From RGIG3009 sp045595845 (GTDB lineage Bacteria; Bacillota; Clostridia; Oscillospirales; Acutalibacteraceae): a DNA stretch of 9,095 nucleotides. Positions 6,488 through 9,095 of this stretch are shown here, piece by piece (position 1 is the stretch's first letter; every line of letters starts with the position of its first letter). Location: NCBI GenBank assembly GCA_045595845.1, contig JAZOBF010000013.1:1-9095 (forward strand), written 5' to 3'. The notes beneath the pieces were generated by a model, which saw nothing but the letters and a program-made list of their open reading frames with translations, made no database searches and was not told the DNA's origin. A program made the translations under genes and the position numbers.

Positions 6488-8776
6488 ATGGACCAACAAA
6501 ACGCTTTGTTTGACAGCGCGCGTCTGGCCGCTGAACACAAAGAGCATATTACGCGCACACGGCTTGAGCAGCTGCACAAAATCCATCCGTCATGTTCGAC
6601 TGAGGATGTTGTCGCGCTGTTTGTCTTTGATTTGCCCGATTCCGAAGACAATACCGCCTCCCACACCCGTCAGGTGGACGGATTGGCGGTTATCTTCAAG
6701 GACCGTTTGACCGTGTATGTCAACGGCAAGCAGGTGCGGTCGTTTTTACTCAGAGATACGACTGATTTTCGGGCGGATACGCTTGTCGGCAGTGTGACGG
6801 CTTGCTGTACGGTCAACGGTGAGCGACAACTCATCTGCCGCGCGACCAAGCGCTTTGCGGGTGAAATCACCGCCGTCATGAAGCAGCTTGCAGCCTACTG
6901 CGAGGGCGAAGAGTATCACGACGACTATCTGCAACGCGCCGTGACCTATTGTGAAAAATGCGGGCGCCCGTTTTTGCCCGGCTCGTTTATCTGCCCGTTC
7001 TGCACCAAAAAAGCGGGTATCGTCAAACGGTTGTGGGAGGTTGCGCGCCCCTATAAATGGCATTTGATTGTGGCGGTGGCATTGTTCTTCTTAATCACGC
7101 TTGTCAATCTCATCACCCCGTCCCTCAATCGCATCTTGGTAGACCGCTACATTACCGCCAAAACGCCCGAAACGGTATCGCTTACGGGGTTTGCGGGGGT
7201 AATCGTCTCCATGGCGGCCGTACAGCTGCTTTCGCACGCCTTGTCAATTCTGCGCAACCGCGCGCTCATCCGTGCAAGCAACCATGTGGTGGTGAGTCTG
7301 CGGGAAATGGTGTTTGCGAAAATTCAAGCCATGTCCATCTACCGCATTTCCCAGCGTACTGCGGGTGCCCTGATGCATCGTGTCTCCAACGATACCGTCG
7401 TCATCCGTGATTTTATCACCAATGTTCTGCCCGAATTCGTACAAGAAGTATTGGTGCTCCTATTCATTTCCGTATATCTGCTTGTGTATGATTGGCAACT
7501 GGCGTTGCTGATTCTCTTGCCCACGCCGTTCGTGCTGTTTTCGTTCCGTTTTCTCCGCAAACGGTTGCGCAGGTTATGGAGGCGGCGTTGGAATATAGGC
7601 GTGCGGGCAAACAGCATTTTACACGATATTTTTTCCGGTATCCGCGTGGTCAAAGCCTTCGGTATGGAGGACTATGAAACCGAACGCTTCGACAAGGTAT
7701 CGGCGGAATACCGCGACGCGTCCATCCGTTCGGGTACCTACTGGCAAACCATTCACCCCATCTTGCATTTCTTAATCGGAATCGGTGAGTTCTTTTTGCT
7801 CTTTTATGTCGGTAACCGTATTCTCGACGGCAGCATGACACTCGGACAAATGGCACAGTTTTCCACCTATGTGAGCATGTTGTATACGCCGCTTCGGTGG
7901 TTGTCCATGCTCCCCCAGCGGTTGACGGATTTCGGAACCTCCGCAACCAAGCTCTTTGAAATCATCGACGAAACGGTGGAAATCGCAGATAAGCCCGATG
8001 CCAAAACCCTCCCCATTCGCGGAACCGTGGATATTAACGAGGTGTTCTTTGGGTATGACGATACCGTGGATGTGCTCAAAGGCATCTCCCTGCATGCGGA
8101 ACCCGGGGAAATGATCGGTATTGTCGGCCGTTCGGGAGCCGGAAAAAGCACGCTGATCAATTTGTTGATGCGTATGTACGATGTGCAAAGCGGTTCGATT
8201 CAAATTGACGGCATCGACCTGCGCGATTTTTCGCAAGAAGCGTTACGCTCCCAGATCGGCGTGGTGTTACAAGAAACCTTCCTGTTTGCGGGGACGGTGT
8301 ACGATAACTTGGCGTATGCCAAGCCCGACGCCACCCGTGACGAGGTCATCAGCGCCGCCAAAGTGGCGGGCGCGCATGAGTTTATCATGCGCTTGCCCGA
8401 TGCGTATAACACCCAAATCGGCGAAAAGGGATACACCTTATCGGGCGGCGAGCGGCAACGCATTTCCATCGCTCGCGCCTTGTTACACGATCCGCGTATC
8501 CTGATTTTGGACGAGGCAACCGCCGCGCTGGATACCGAAACCGAACGGCAAATTCAGGATGCGTTACAACAACTGATGAAAAACCGCACTACCTTTGCAA
8601 TTGCACACCGTTTATCCACCTTGCGTAACGCAACACGGTTGATCGTGTTGGATAAAGGAACGGTTGCGGAAATCGGCACACACGAACAACTGCTCCGGCA
8701 AAAAGGTATTTACTATAATCTCGTAACGGCACAACGGCAGATGTCCAATATGGCGCCGCAACAATCCATAGATTAA
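6488..8776 (+). CDS. ABC exporter half-transporter with N-terminal domain and zinc ribbon (second of pair)
   Basis: 762 residues with the same architecture as the first ABC protein. Residues 60-140 form a strand-rich block (DGLAVIFKDRLTVYVNGKQV and following) closed by a helix (KRFAGEITAVMKQLAAY), reminiscent of a PH-like fold. A zinc ribbon follows with C155, C158, C169 and C172 (CxxC-x10-CxxC). The exporter membrane domain begins at about residue 192. ATPase motifs: A-loop Y523, Walker A GRSGAGKS at 547-554, Q-loop Q595, X-loop GEKG, signature LSGGE at 651-655, Walker B ILILDE with D675 and catalytic E676, and H-loop H707; all canonical. AGGA overlapping the DUF1854 stop codon lies 11 bases before the ATG. 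It is the last gene of the operon and is followed by hairpins. Likely partner of the first ABC protein in a heterodimer; substrate unknown. MsbA-like lipid or peptide export cannot be told apart from sequence. Confidence 0.93.
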   Translation: MDQQNALFDSARLAAEHKEHITRTRLEQLHKIHPSCSTEDVVALFVFDLPDSEDNTASHTRQVDGLAVIFKDRLTVYVNGKQVRSFLLRDTTDFRADTLVGSVTACCTVNGERQLICRATKRFAGEITAVMKQLAAYCEGEEYHDDYLQRAVTYCEKCGRPFLPGSFICPFCTKKAGIVKRLWEVARPYKWHLIVAVALFFLITLVNLITPSLNRILVDRYITAKTPETVSLTGFAGVIVSMAAVQLLSHALSILRNRALIRASNHVVVSLREMVFAKIQAMSIYRISQRTAGALMHRVSNDTVVIRDFITNVLPEFVQEVLVLLFISVYLLVYDWQLALLILLPTPFVLFSFRFLRKRLRRLWRRRWNIGVRANSILHDIFSGIRVVKAFGMEDYETERFDKVSAEYRDASIRSGTYWQTIHPILHFLIGIGEFFLLFYVGNRILDGSMTLGQMAQFSTYVSMLYTPLRWLSMLPQRLTDFGTSATKLFEIIDETVEIADKPDAKTLPIRGTVDINEVFFGYDDTVDVLKGISLHAEPGEMIGIVGRSGAGKSTLINLLMRMYDVQSGSIQIDGIDLRDFSQEALRSQIGVVLQETFLFAGTVYDNLAYAKPDATRDEVISAAKVAGAHEFIMRLPDAYNTQIGEKGYTLSGGERQRISIARALLHDPRILILDEATAALDTETERQIQDALQQLMKNRTTFAIAHRLSTLRNATRLIVLDKGTVAEIGTHEQLLRQKGIYYNLVTAQRQMSNMAPQQSID

Positions 8777-8777
8777 A

Positions 8778-8800
8778 TGGCGGTGAACCGCTACATTTTT
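8778..8800 (+). terminator. Weak hairpin plus T-run right after the ABC operon
   Basis: A GCGG-TGAA-CCGC hairpin (8780-8791), extended by a G-T and a T-A pair, starts 2 bases after the stop codon and is followed by TTTTT at 8796-8800. The stem is short, so it may be a partial terminator or chance. Confidence 0.4.
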
Positions 8801-8840
8801 ATAAAGTGTAAACAAAGGCTGTACTCGAAAAAACCGTAAA

Positions 8841-8871
8841 AAAAGATGCACGAATTTTTCGTGCATCTTTT
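8841..8871. terminator. Strong hairpin terminator, best on the minus strand
   Basis: A 14-bp perfect stem (AAAAGATGCACGAA pairing with TTCGTGCATCTTTT) with a 3-base loop. On the plus strand it is followed by a broken T-rich tract (TTTTCGTTTG), enough to end the ABC operon 65 bases past its stop codon. On the minus strand the stem runs straight into seven T residues (complement of 8838-8844), the textbook form, implying a transcript arriving from the right. Confidence 0.8.
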
Positions 8872-9095
8872 CGTTTGTAAAAAGCCTGTCCTTCGGAGCA
8901 CTCACATAGGGAGAAATCGGTTTTTCACCGCTGTTTTCCTCGCCTTATTGTTGCCAACTCTTGTAAGACATACAGTATTACGGCGATTTGTCAACTTCAA
9001 GGGCGAAAAAAACAGTTCGGCTACAAAACTGCTTCGCACCTAAAACAAACGCGTTTTTGATGGTAGAAAAGGCGAAAAGCCGCGGTAACGCTGAC
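8872..9095. other. Intergenic stretch, no supported gene; possible minus-strand small RNA
   Basis: No reading frame here has a convincing start, length or family match; the open frames are short and rich in Phe, Arg and Cys, as expected of translated non-coding DNA. On the minus strand there is a TTGACA at 8994-8989 with only a poor -10 (TATGTC at 8972-8967). Downstream lie a local hairpin (CGGT/ACCG, 8918-8930), a flanking pairing of GGAAA (8939-8935) with the UUUCU just beyond the hairpin, and then the strong terminator at 8841-8871. A structured transcript of roughly 120 bases is possible but unproven. Confidence 0.35.

Noticed and set aside
3571..8776. Assignment of the operon to cyanophycin export
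   Set aside because: No cyanophycin synthetase, cyanophycinase or related gene lies in the window; only the recalled family association supports it, so no substrate is named.
6488..8776. Specific naming of the ABC proteins as MsbA, LmrA or a bacteriocin exporter
   Set aside because: The membrane domains are generic type-I exporter folds; there is no C39 peptidase domain or other substrate-specific mark.
8612..9043. Open frames on both strands in the tail (97 and 65 residues)
   Set aside because: They run through the terminator hairpin, lack a ribosome binding site and have no recognisable domain.
1..9095. CRISPR arrays, tRNA or rRNA genes, insertion sequences, phage or attachment sites
   Set aside because: I saw no regularly spaced repeats, no cloverleaf or rRNA-like stretch, and no transposase or integrase frame.

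Overview
The window reads as a piece of chromosome from a Gram-positive, moderately GC-rich bacterium, most likely a member of the class Clostridia close to the Oscillospiraceae. The reasons are AGGAGG-type ribosome binding sites before most genes, consensus sigma-A promoters with extended -10 elements, compact operons, and a core metabolic set (pyruvate kinase, non-mevalonate isoprenoid genes, TrmO). This placement is inference from style and gene content; there is no rRNA or other marker in the window.

Left part (1-2257): the 3' end of a pyruvate kinase gene on the plus strand runs into a perfect 38-bp palindromic terminator that also lies just beyond the end of a convergent minus-strand operon. 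That operon is trmO - ispD - ispF (2257 down to 434). TrmO methylates the t6A base at position 37 of some tRNAs. IspD and IspF carry out two steps of the MEP pathway to isoprenoid precursors, and their genes overlap by 4 bp.

Middle (2258-2397): a short divergent control region holds two back-to-back sigma-A promoters, one for trmO-ispD-ispF and one for the right-hand operon. The two -10 regions sit in 17-bp arms of an imperfect inverted repeat.

Right part (2398-8776): a four-gene plus-strand operon encodes (1) a four-helix CvpA-like membrane protein with a long helical tail, (2) an ABC exporter half-transporter, (3) a DUF1854 protein, and (4) a second ABC half-transporter. Both ABC proteins carry an unusual N-terminal soluble region of about 150 residues ending in a four-cysteine zinc ribbon just before the membrane domain. 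The order ABC - DUF1854 - ABC and the tight spacing suggest a heterodimeric exporter with DUF1854 as a dedicated accessory subunit. From memory, DUF1854/ABC sets in some proteobacteria are annotated as associated with cyanophycin metabolism. No cyanophycin gene is visible here, so the substrate is unknown. This operon is the most interesting part of the window.

Tail (8777-9095): no convincing gene. It holds two terminator-like hairpins behind the operon. The second has its best T-run on the minus strand, so a convergent transcript, possibly a small RNA, may come in from the right.
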